The notes under the pieces were generated by a model. That model had not been told where the DNA came from, ran no database searches, and saw nothing but the letters and a program-made list of their open reading frames with translations. Below are positions 52,978 through 64,000 of a stretch of DNA of 64,000 nucleotides, piece after piece (position 1 is the stretch's first letter; each line of letters begins with the position of its first letter). The translations under genes were made by a program, and so were the position numbers. The stretch is from Chloroflexota bacterium (GTDB taxonomy: Bacteria > Chloroflexota > Dormibacteria > Dormibacterales > Dormibacteraceae), in contig VBIW01000037.1 of the NCBI GenBank assembly GCA_005880915.1, forward strand, positions 168,239 through 232,238, in the 5' to 3' direction.

Positions 52978-53904
52978 GTGGCCGTCACGTCAAGACTGCG
53001 GCACGTAATCGAGAGTCAGCAGTTCTCTCGCACACTCCTTGAAGAGCTCTTCGCTCGCTCGGATGAGATCAAGCGCGAGCCCCATCACTTCATCGGCCGG
53101 CTGGCCGGTCAGGTCATGGCCGCGCTCTTCTACGAGCCATCCACCCGGACTCGGCTCTCCTTCGAGGCGGCGATGCTTCGGTTGGGCGGCTCGACGATTG
53201 GCACCGACAACGCCCGAGAGTTTTCGTCCGCGGCCAAGGGTGAGACGCTAGAAGACACGATCCGCATCGTCAGCGGGTACGCGGACGTGATCGTCCTGCG
53301 CCACAACGAGGAAGGCGCCGCGAAGCGCGCGGCATCGGTCAGCGACGTGCCGATCATCAACGCAGGCGACGGTACGGGCCAGCACCCGACTCAGGCCCTG
53401 CTCGACCTCTACACGATCCGCGCTGAGCTCGGCCGCATCGACGGTGTGCGGGTGGCCATGGTCGGCGACCTCGCCAACGGCCGCACGGTGCGCTCGCTTG
53501 CGTATCTGCTCAGCAAGTTCAAGGACATCAAAGTGTGGTTCGTCGCACCACCTCAGGTGGCGATGCGCGACGACCTGAAAGCACACCTCGACGAGCACGA
53601 CGTGCCGTGGGTCGAGACCGAGGACCTGGACTCGGTCCTGCCCGAAGTCGACGTCGTGTACCAGACGCGAATCCAGAAGGAGCGCTTCACCGACCCTGAG
53701 GCCTACAACGCGGTCAAGGGCATTTACCGCATCGACAAGAAGGCCCTTTCGCAGATGCGCAAGTACGCCATCCTGATGCACCCGCTGCCCCGTGTCGATG
53801 AGATCTCGCCGGAGGTCGACGCCGATCCCCGAGCGGCTTACTTCCGGCAGGCCCGCAACGGCCTGCACATCCGAATGGCGCTGCTGGACCGCCTGTTGGC
53901 ATGA
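52978..53904 (+). CDS. pyrB: Aspartate carbamoyltransferase catalytic subunit
   Basis: A 308-residue enzyme for step 2 of pyrimidine synthesis. It has the carbamoyl-phosphate loop FYEPSTRTRLSFEAAMLRLG, DVIVLRHNEEGAAKRAA, NAGDGTGQHPTQALLDLYTI, VAMVGDLANGRTVRSLAYLL and MHPLPRVDEISPEVD. No regulatory PyrI is nearby. GTG start with a strong AAGGAGG inside a PyrR-type hairpin. The stop overlaps pyrR (ATGA). Confidence 0.96.
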   Translation: MAVTSRLRHVIESQQFSRTLLEELFARSDEIKREPHHFIGRLAGQVMAALFYEPSTRTRLSFEAAMLRLGGSTIGTDNAREFSSAAKGETLEDTIRIVSGYADVIVLRHNEEGAAKRAASVSDVPIINAGDGTGQHPTQALLDLYTIRAELGRIDGVRVAMVGDLANGRTVRSLAYLLSKFKDIKVWFVAPPQVAMRDDLKAHLDEHDVPWVETEDLDSVLPEVDVVYQTRIQKERFTDPEAYNAVKGIYRIDKKALSQMRKYAILMHPLPRVDEISPEVDADPRAAYFRQARNGLHIRMALLDRLLA

Positions 53905-54438
53905 GCGTCACCGAAGGACGGCTCAAGGCAACGGTGATGGACGCGGACCAGATCCGGCGCTCGCTGTCGCGCATCGCCCACGAGATCGTGGAGAGGAATC
54001 GCGGGATCGAAGATGTCGTGGTCGTCGGGATCGTGAGCAAAGGCGACGTGCTCGCGAAGCGCCTCTCGATGATCCTCACCGAGCTCGAGAAGTGCGCCGT
54101 CCCGTTCGGCCGGCTCGACGTCACGCTGCATCGCGACGACCGCCACCTGCGGCCGCCCGATGCTCACCACACGTCGACCGAGCTGCCAGACATCGGCGGC
54201 AAGGTCGTCGTGCTGGTCGACGACGTGATCCACCGCGGTCGAACCGCGCGCGCCGCGATGGATGCGCTGATGGATTTCGGAAGGCCTCGTTCGATCCAGC
54301 TCGCCGTCCTGGTCGACCGCGGGCACCGCGAGCTGCCGATCCGGCCCGACTACGTGGGCAAGAACGTGCCGACATCAGACACGGAACGGATCGAGGTCCT
54401 GATCGATGAGCAGGACGGTATCGACCAGGCGGTGATCG

Positions 54439-54449
<11 letters not shown>
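53901..54449 (+). CDS. pyrR: Bifunctional PyrR: pyr operon RNA-binding regulator / uracil phosphoribosyltransferase
   Basis: A 182-residue type I PRTase fold. It has [34 protein letters not shown] (usually G-I-x-T/S-R-G), [10 protein letters not shown] and the PRPP motif [40 protein letters not shown] and [18 protein letters not shown] follow. PyrR binds pyr leader RNA in response to UMP; the matching hairpin lies before pyrB. Its 3' end overlaps carAB by 11 bases. Confidence 0.95.
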
Positions 54450-58887
<4,438 letters not shown>

Positions 58888-58914
58888 GGTGGGGAGGGCC
58901 GAGTCCTGTTTCTC

Positions 58915-59664
58915 GTGGACGCGCCGATAACCGGCAAGCGTCAGGTGGCGCGCGGCATGTTCGTGATCGGGATGCGAGCCCCAGAGGTCGCCGCAACCGT
59001 GCGGGCGGGCCAGTTCGTCAATCTCGCCTGGGATTCCGGACCCCTGCTGCGACGTCCGTTTTCCGTCTACCGCTCGGATGGCGACAACATCGAGATCGTC
59101 CTGAAGGCCGTAGGCGGCGGAACCGAGCAGCTGCTCGCGATGGAGGTCGGCGATCGCGTCAGCTGCCTTGGCCCGCTGGGTCGCGGCTTCCGGCTGGCCC
59201 CCGGAGCCCGGAGCGTCGTGCTCATCAGCGGCGGCCTGGGTGTCGCCCCGATGCCCCTTGCCGCCAGGGATGCGAAGGCGGCGGGGATGCGTGTGACCTG
59301 GGTGCATGGCGCCCGCACCGCGGCTGAGCTGTGCGCAGAGTCCGATGGCGAAAAGGTCGTCTGGGCAACTGACGACGGCTCGCGGGGGACTGCCGGCACC
59401 GCCGTCGCCGCCGCGCCCGGCGCTGACCTGGTGCTTGCCTGCGGGCCGAACCGAATGCTGGCCGCGGTCGCGGAGCGTTGGCCGGACGCCCAGGTGGCGG
59501 TTGAGACCTACATGGGATGCGGGACCGGGGTTTGCCTCGGCTGCGCCGTACCGCTAAGGCGGGGCGGCTACGACCGGGCATGCACCGAAGGTCCTGTCTA
59601 CCGAGCGGCCGACATCGACTGGCCAGCTCTCCCATCGCACCTCCCTTACGCGGTGACGGCGTGA
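58915..59664 (+). CDS. pyrK: Dihydroorotate dehydrogenase electron-transfer subunit PyrK
   Basis: A 249-residue FAD/[2Fe-2S] protein that links class 1B PyrD to NAD. It has RRPFSVYRSDGDNIEIVLKA (FAD-binding), GGGTEQLLAMEVGDRV, ISGGLGVAPMPLAARDAKAA (NAD-binding), and the iron-sulfur ligands in MGCGTGVCLGCAVPL and DRACTEGPVY. GTG start 27 bases after carAB. The stop overlaps pyrD. Confidence 0.94.
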   Translation: MDAPITGKRQVARGMFVIGMRAPEVAATVRAGQFVNLAWDSGPLLRRPFSVYRSDGDNIEIVLKAVGGGTEQLLAMEVGDRVSCLGPLGRGFRLAPGARSVVLISGGLGVAPMPLAARDAKAAGMRVTWVHGARTAAELCAESDGEKVVWATDDGSRGTAGTAVAAAPGADLVLACGPNRMLAAVAERWPDAQVAVETYMGCGTGVCLGCAVPLRRGGYDRACTEGPVYRAADIDWPALPSHLPYAVTA

Positions 59665-60575
59665 TGCCCGACATGTCGGTCGAGGTCGGCGGCCTGAAGC
59701 TGCGGGGACCTGTGCTCGCCGCCTCGGGGACGTTCGGCTACGGGACTGAGGTTCCGCTTCTCGAGCGCCGCGCCCTCGGCGCCATGGTCTCCAAGGGCAT
59801 CTTCCTGCGCGCCCGCGCAGGCACGGCCCCGCCGCGCATCGTCGAGACGCCGAGCGGGATGCTCAACGCGATCGGCCTGCAGGGCCCGGGAGCCGAGGCG
59901 CTCATCCGCGACTACGCTCCAAAGTGGGCGGAGTGGGAATTTCCGGTGCTCGTCAACATCAACGGCGAGTCGGCGTCCGAGTACGGCGAGATGGCATCTC
60001 TCCTGGATGGTGTTCCGGGCGTCGCCGGCTTCGAGATCAACATCTCCTGCCCCAACGTCGAGCAGGGCGGACTGTACTTCGGCAACGATCCACGCGCCGC
60101 CGCGGCGGTGACCGACGCAGTGCGCAAGCGGACAAGGCTGCCGGTGTGGGTCAAGCTCACGCCGATGGTGAGCGACATCGGCGTCATCGCGCGCGCTGTC
60201 GAGTCGGCCGGCGCCGATGCCTTGTGCGCGATCAACACGTTTGTAGGCATGTCAATCGACCTGAACGCGTATGGCCCGCGCCTCAGCTTCCGGACCGGGG
60301 GATTGTCGGGCCCGGCGATCCGGCCGCTGGCGGTCCACCTGGCGCACCAGGCCGCCCGTGCCGTACACATCCCGGTGATCGGCATCGGCGGAATCACAAA
60401 AGCGGAAGACGGGCTGGAGTTCCTCGTCGCGGGCTGCACGGCGATCCAGGTCGGGACCGCGACCTTCGTCAATCCGAAGGCGGTCGCCGAGGTTCACGAC
60501 GGCATCGCCGCTTTTCTCGCGGCGCGAGGCTTCTCGTCGCTTGCTGAGCTGCCGCGGTATCTTCCACGCGATTAG
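59664..60575 (+). CDS. pyrD: Dihydroorotate dehydrogenase, class 1B catalytic subunit
   Basis: A 303-residue FMN enzyme oxidising dihydroorotate to orotate. It has LAASGTFGYGTEVPLLER, SKGIFLRARAGTAPPRIVET, GMLNAIGLQGPGAEALI, the catalytic Cys in FEINISCPNVEQGG, VKLTPMVSDIGVIARAVES, FRTGGLSGPAIRPLAVHLAH and IGIGGITKAEDGLEFLVAG. Class 1B is fixed by the active-site Cys and the pyrK partner. ATG at 59664 overlaps the pyrK TGA by one base; a GTG directly before it is an alternative. Confidence 0.95.
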   Translation: MPDMSVEVGGLKLRGPVLAASGTFGYGTEVPLLERRALGAMVSKGIFLRARAGTAPPRIVETPSGMLNAIGLQGPGAEALIRDYAPKWAEWEFPVLVNINGESASEYGEMASLLDGVPGVAGFEINISCPNVEQGGLYFGNDPRAAAAVTDAVRKRTRLPVWVKLTPMVSDIGVIARAVESAGADALCAINTFVGMSIDLNAYGPRLSFRTGGLSGPAIRPLAVHLAHQAARAVHIPVIGIGGITKAEDGLEFLVAGCTAIQVGTATFVNPKAVAEVHDGIAAFLAARGFSSLAELPRYLPRD

Positions 60576-61262
60576 ATGTCGGCCGAAATGCCTCCGACAC
60601 GAGCGCAGTCAGAAGCCATCCAGATCCTGGCGACCGAGCACTGGAGCCTGCTTGCCACGCGAGCGCTGACCTACCAGGAGTCCCTCGGGCGGGTGAACAT
60701 GTTCCTGACCATCCTCTCCGGCGCGGTGATCGCGCTGGCATTAGTGGCGCAGGCCGACCATTTCGGTCCGGCCTTCTTCGCGGTTGCGATCTTCATGCTT
60801 GCCGTCGTGTTCATCACCGGACTGTTCACCGTGGCACGTCTCCAGACCCTGAACCGCGACGACTTTAGATGGGTCCTGGGGATGAATCGCCTTCGTAACG
60901 CATACCTCGACCTTCATCCGGAGCTCGAGAACCATTTCACGACGAGCTCATATGACGACATGTCAGGAGCGCTGCACACACTGGGCATCGATCCAGTCGG
61001 CGCGAGCCGCCTCGGTTCGCTCGTCCATGGTCTCTCGACCCTTCCAGGGATGCTGTCGATGATCGTCGCGTCGGTGGGCGGGGCGATCGGAGGGTTGATC
61101 GCGGCAGGCTTCGGCGCTCCGCCGGTCGTGATCCTCCTGTCAGGCTTGGCAGCATTCGTGTTAGCGGCGGTGGGGATGGTCGTCGCGCTCAGCCGCTCGG
61201 TGAAGCGTCTAACTCCGAGCCTCGGGCCCCGATTCCCGTCGCCACCTAAATCGCCAACTTAG
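60576..61262 (+). CDS. Multi-pass membrane protein of unknown function
   Basis: A 228-residue protein with a helical N terminus (AIQILATEHWSLLATRALTY) and four hydrophobic segments in two pairs (VNMFLTILSGAVIALALVAQ and FFAVAIFMLAVVFITGLFTV; then LPGMLSMIVASVGGAIGGLI and PPVVILLSGLAAFVLAAVGM). ATG directly after the pyrD stop, so probably the last gene of the pyr operon. No link to pyrimidines is visible. No terminator is seen in the 75 bases that follow. Confidence 0.65.
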   Translation: MSAEMPPTRAQSEAIQILATEHWSLLATRALTYQESLGRVNMFLTILSGAVIALALVAQADHFGPAFFAVAIFMLAVVFITGLFTVARLQTLNRDDFRWVLGMNRLRNAYLDLHPELENHFTTSSYDDMSGALHTLGIDPVGASRLGSLVHGLSTLPGMLSMIVASVGGAIGGLIAAGFGAPPVVILLSGLAAFVLAAVGMVVALSRSVKRLTPSLGPRFPSPPKSPT

Positions 61263-61336
61263 GCGCAAACGACCCTCTCAATCAGATGGCCGGACGCGGC
61301 GGCTGGAGCGCCCGCGTACTGCCAGCCGCTCGCCGT

Positions 61337-62635
61337 CTATGTCCGTGCGCTGGGCTGGCTGCTGCCCACGCTCGGCGCTGAGGCGGTGCTCGAAGCAATC
61401 GGTCCTCCGAACACCGCGGGCGTCAGCAGCCGGATCGCGAGCACCACTGCGCCCGCGATCAAAGCCCCGACGGCCATGGCCCACGGCGCGCCGAACAGGG
61501 TTGCCAGCAGGCCTGCCTGCGTGGCGCCGATCGGCCCGACACCGATCAACGCTTGCGCGTAGAGCGCCATCACGCGACCGCGCAGGTGGTCGGGCGTGAT
61601 GGTCTGGATGCGGTTGTTGCTCGCGGCGACGAACGAGATCTGGCAGTAGCCAGCTACGAACAGCGTCACCAACGAGATGGCGAAGACCCGCGAGATCGAA
61701 AACTCGAGCAGAGCGCCAACCCAGATCGCGGCCATCCACAGCTGGCGGCGCGGATCAGCCCCAAACCGTGGGACGAAAGCAAGAGTCAGTGCTCCGGCCA
61801 GCGCGCCCATCCCCATCGAGCCCACAAGGAAGCCGAATCCCTCCGGGCCGGCGTGGAGCACCTGGTCAGCAAAGAGTGGAAGCAACGTCAGCCGGTTCAT
61901 CGCAAACAGCGAGAAGACCGCGACCGCGATCAGCAGCATTCCGACGACCGGCTCATGCCGAGCATATGACGCGCCCTGCGCCAGCCGCGCGAGCATAGGC
62001 GTGTGCTCGTGCTGTGTGACCCGTTCCGGCAGGTCACGCATGAGCAGGAGCGCGACCACAGCGGCGAGGTAGCTGACGGAGTTGGCCAGGAAGCAAAGCG
62101 GCAAGCCGACCAGCACGATCAGCACGCCTGCGACCGACGGCCCGACGATGGCTGCGGCATTGAAGACCGACGAATTGAGCGCGATCGCATTCATCAGGTC
62201 GCGCTTGCCGACCATCTCGACGAGGAAGGACTGCCGCGCGGGAACGTCGAAAAGATTGACCGTTCCGGTGGCCAATGCCGCGAGGACCACCATCCAGTAC
62301 TGCGCGTGACCACTCGCGCTGAGCACGAACAGCGCAAAGGAGGGCACCATGAACGCCGACTGTGTGGCGAGCAGCACATTTCGCTTGCGGAACCGGTCCG
62401 CGACCACGCCGCCGAACTGGCTGCCGACAAGGACGGGTGTGAACTGCGCGGCGAGCACGAGGCCGACGAGAAGCCCGCTGTGGGTGAGTTCGAGCGCGAG
62501 CCATGGCATGGCCACGCTCTGCATCCAGGTTCCGACGGTCGAGATGATCTGACCGGCGAGGAAGAGGCGATAGTTGCGGTGGCGAAGCGCACCAAACATG
62601 CGCGGCGGTGGAACTTCTTGCATCGGTGCGATCAT
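61337..62635 (-). CDS. MFS transporter (EntS/MFS_3 type)
   Basis: A 432-residue transporter with about 12 transmembrane segments. It has FGALRHRNYRLFLAGQIIST, VGTWMQSVAMPWLALELTHS, VVADRFRKRNVLLATQSAFM (motif A-like) and GMGALAGALTLAFVPRF. This is the MFS_3/enterobactin-exporter-like group; substrate unknown. Start uncertain: ATGs at 62656, 62635 and 62623. The first would overlap the divergent SRPBCC start codon, so the second is listed, six bases from it. Confidence 0.85.
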   Translation of the reverse strand: MIAPMQEVPPPRMFGALRHRNYRLFLAGQIISTVGTWMQSVAMPWLALELTHSGLLVGLVLAAQFTPVLVGSQFGGVVADRFRKRNVLLATQSAFMVPSFALFVLSASGHAQYWMVVLAALATGTVNLFDVPARQSFLVEMVGKRDLMNAIALNSSVFNAAAIVGPSVAGVLIVLVGLPLCFLANSVSYLAAVVALLLMRDLPERVTQHEHTPMLARLAQGASYARHEPVVGMLLIAVAVFSLFAMNRLTLLPLFADQVLHAGPEGFGFLVGSMGMGALAGALTLAFVPRFGADPRRQLWMAAIWVGALLEFSISRVFAISLVTLFVAGYCQISFVAASNNRIQTITPDHLRGRVMALYAQALIGVGPIGATQAGLLATLFGAPWAMAVGALIAGAVVLAIRLLTPAVFGGPIASSTASAPSVGSSQPSART

Positions 62636-62641
62636 CCCAGT

Positions 62642-63121
62642 GTGGCGAAGGTCCATGAATCAGTTGACATCGAAGCGCCTGTCGATCGGGTATGGGCTGT
62701 CGTATGCGAGGACGTGCTTAACGCTCCGAAGTGGACGACCTACCTCGACAAGGCCGAGAAGCTCAACGTGGGTCCGCCCGGCAAGGGAACACGTTACCGA
62801 TACCACCTCCGCCTGCCAGGCGGCCACAAGGTGACGCTCGAAGTCGAGCAGGACGTGTTTGCGAAACCGAAGACGTCCGCGGGCAGGTTCATAAAAGGAC
62901 CGCTCAAAGGAACGTGGAGCTACACCTTGACCCAAAGGAAGGATGGGTCGACGAGGCTTGTCTATGACATGAACTACGAGCTGGGCGGACTGCTGCGCTT
63001 CGCCGGCGGACTGCTCGGGCCGCAGTACGCGGCCGGCATTCGAGAGAACTTCGAATCGCTGAAGCGGTACATCGAGGCGGGCAAGGGCCCCAAACCCAAG
63101 CGTGAGGCGCCTAAGAAATAA
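62642..63121 (+). CDS. SRPBCC (START-like) family protein
   Basis: A 159-residue protein: VHESVDIEAPVDRVWAVVCE opens the polyketide-cyclase/Bet v1-like fold, followed by GPPGKGTRYRYHLRLPGGHK and a C-terminal helix (GIRENFESLKRYIEAGKG) with a basic Lys/Pro tail. The fold binds hydrophobic ligands; the ligand is unknown. GTG start. GATCAT ends six bases before it and no Shine-Dalgarno is seen. The 3' end overlaps the convergent RidA gene by 11 bases. Confidence 0.8.
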   Translation: MAKVHESVDIEAPVDRVWAVVCEDVLNAPKWTTYLDKAEKLNVGPPGKGTRYRYHLRLPGGHKVTLEVEQDVFAKPKTSAGRFIKGPLKGTWSYTLTQRKDGSTRLVYDMNYELGGLLRFAGGLLGPQYAAGIRENFESLKRYIEAGKGPKPKREAPKK

Positions 63122-63494
63122 CCGCCTCTGCCTCGATCTCGACCTTCCAGCGCTCGTCGATCAGGTCCTTAACAACGACCATTGTTGCGACCGGTCGCGC
63201 GTTGACCATCGCCTCACCGTGTGCCTTGCCAACCGCATCGACCCACGCCAGTCCGGTCACGTACATGCGAGTTCTGACGACCTGATCGAGCGATGCCCCG
63301 GCATCGGCGAGCGCGCTTGCGATGATCTCGAAGCACCGCTTCGCCTGGACGTATGCGTCAGCGTCGACAGACCCGTCGGGCCAGACCGGCGCCGTGCCTG
63401 AAACCAGGACGCGATCGCCAATGCGTATTGCCCGGCAATAACCAAAAGGGCGCTCGAAAGGCGACCCGGAGCTGATCCTCTGTCTGTCGGTCAG
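63111..63494 (-). CDS. RidA/YjgF-family protein with CTG start
   Basis: Translated by hand from the minus strand, 127 residues: SSGSPFERPFGYCRAIRIGD, RVLVSGTAPVWPDGSVDADA, YVQAKRCFEIIASALADAGA, SLDQVVRTRMYVTGLAWVDA, and a C terminus ARPVATMVVVKDLIDERWKV then EIEAEAVIS. This is the RidA/YjgF fold: GTAP loop, trimer helix, RPxxT and IEIEA-like final strand. Family members hydrolyse reactive enamines/imines made by PLP enzymes; whether this one is a true RidA is open, as the final strand and Arg environment match. The frame has no ATG, GTG or TTG near its 5' end. CTG at 63494 overlaps the upstream TGA stop as CTGA. Confidence 0.85.
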   Translation of the reverse strand: MTDRQRISSGSPFERPFGYCRAIRIGDRVLVSGTAPVWPDGSVDADAYVQAKRCFEIIASALADAGASLDQVVRTRMYVTGLAWVDAVGKAHGEAMVNARPVATMVVVKDLIDERWKVEIEAEAVIS

Positions 63495-63949
63495 GTTCTT
63501 CGGAAGGGCAGCAGCTCGAGCTGCTCGAAACGATCCTGGACTGCTGTCCGGAGCTCACTCACGAGCGACTTCAGCCGCTCCTGGGAGGCTGAGTCGGTGA
63601 TGTTGACGACGCGGATCCTACGCAGCGTGGTTTGCAGCGCGTACAGGCCGGCCGGCTCGTTGCCGGTCATCCGTGCGGCCCCATTGCGGATCTCACGCGC
63701 CACATCCTCATGGCCGTGCGCGCGCATCCAGTTCGAGAGGCGCGCGGCGGCGATGACGACGCGTTGTGTTTTCGGGTTGAGGGCGGGCGGTACGACCTCT
63801 CGCGGTCCGCGCGGCTGGAACACCGCTGGAACCCGGGTCGGGTGTCGGATGGACGCGATCCGACCGATAACGTTGTGCGGTCCGAGGATGACGACAACGC
63901 CGGCGACCACCAGGAGCACGACGAGGGCGGCCACGAGCGCATCGAGCAT
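63491..63949 (-). CDS. Membrane-anchored protein of unknown function
   Basis: A 152-residue protein with one N-terminal transmembrane segment (LVAALVVLLVVAGVVVILGP). A soluble helical region follows (VVIAAARLSNWMRAHGHEDV, then SASQERLKSLVSELRTAVQD). Unknown family. ATG start. Its TGA stop overlaps the CTG start of the RidA gene. The remaining 51 bases to the window edge contain nothing recognisable. Confidence 0.6.
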   Translation of the reverse strand: MLDALVAALVVLLVVAGVVVILGPHNVIGRIASIRHPTRVPAVFQPRGPREVVPPALNPKTQRVVIAAARLSNWMRAHGHEDVAREIRNGAARMTGNEPAGLYALQTTLRRIRVVNITDSASQERLKSLVSELRTAVQDRFEQLELLPFRRT

Positions 63950-64000
63950 TTTTCTCTAGGTTACGCTTGGACGGCGTCGGTTTCATATCCGTTTACCAGG

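Noticed and set aside
63102..63401. Plus-strand frame opposite the RidA gene
   Set aside because: The minus strand encodes a clear RidA fold; the plus frame has no family features.

Overview
This window is a very compact, GC-rich bacterial chromosome segment. It holds about 62 protein genes with almost no free space and no rRNA, tRNA, phage, transposase or CRISPR. Gene content suggests a high-GC lineage near Chloroflexota, Candidatus Dormibacterota or deep Actinobacteria; this is an inference. The supporting traits are the three-part PurS/PurQ/PurL enzyme, a GuaB3-type IMP dehydrogenase, PyrR with a ribosome-site-sequestering leader, PyrK with class 1B PyrD, paired DUF881 proteins, and many GTG, TTG and apparently CTG start codons.

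Layout. 1-5 kb: end of an HD-domain gene, then the DNA-repair pair mrfA-mrfB, divergent from an ECF sigma factor with a small membrane partner. 5-16 kb: cysS, a molybdopterin-binding-fold protein, a DUF309 protein, an HD phosphohydrolase, an FmdB-type zinc ribbon, PLP enzymes (dehydratase and threonine aldolase), a YtcJ-like amidohydrolase, a phasin/H1-like protein divergent from a PhaR-type regulator, and two DUF881 proteins. 16-22 kb: glutamate dehydrogenase, a tandem structured repeat, an epimerase/acyltransferase/kinase-fold cluster, and a secreted BNR-repeat protein. 22-32 kb: guaB3-guaA-cyclase-like-purD-purE-pycB-pycA-NUDIX, almost all with 1-10 base overlaps. 32-34 kb: an ECF sigma factor with a large membrane protein carrying a beta-propeller. 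34.9-45.6 kb: purB-C-S-Q-L-F-M-N-H followed by kynA. 45.6-52.9 kb: small membrane proteins, a MarR/MFS pair, a thiolase, an APH(6)-like kinase, an ABC exporter and a zinc-finger/basic-tail protein. 53-61.3 kb: the pyrimidine operon pyrB-pyrR-carAB-pyrK-pyrD, with carA and carB fused into one 1482-residue frame. 61.3-64 kb: an MFS exporter, an SRPBCC protein, a RidA-family protein and a membrane protein.

Together the pur genes cover every step of de novo purine synthesis except PurK (N5-CAIR synthetase). The gua genes lead on to GMP, and the pyr operon covers carbamoyl phosphate to orotate except for dihydroorotase.

Main unusual points: (1) GC-rich palindromic elements lie inside coding sequences (ECF sigma 5' end, purL, carB twice, weaker in pycB) and look like in-frame repeat insertions; (2) four genes (guaB3, purN, a RidA gene and possibly guaA) appear to start at CTG, two or three of them in a CTGA start/stop overlap; (3) carA-carB fusion; (4) a PyrR-type RNA hairpin that would hide the pyrB ribosome site; (5) many genes with a -10-like box 6-12 nt before the start codon, suggesting leaderless mRNAs; (6) an SOS-like box at the mrfA start and a perfect palindrome just before phaR.
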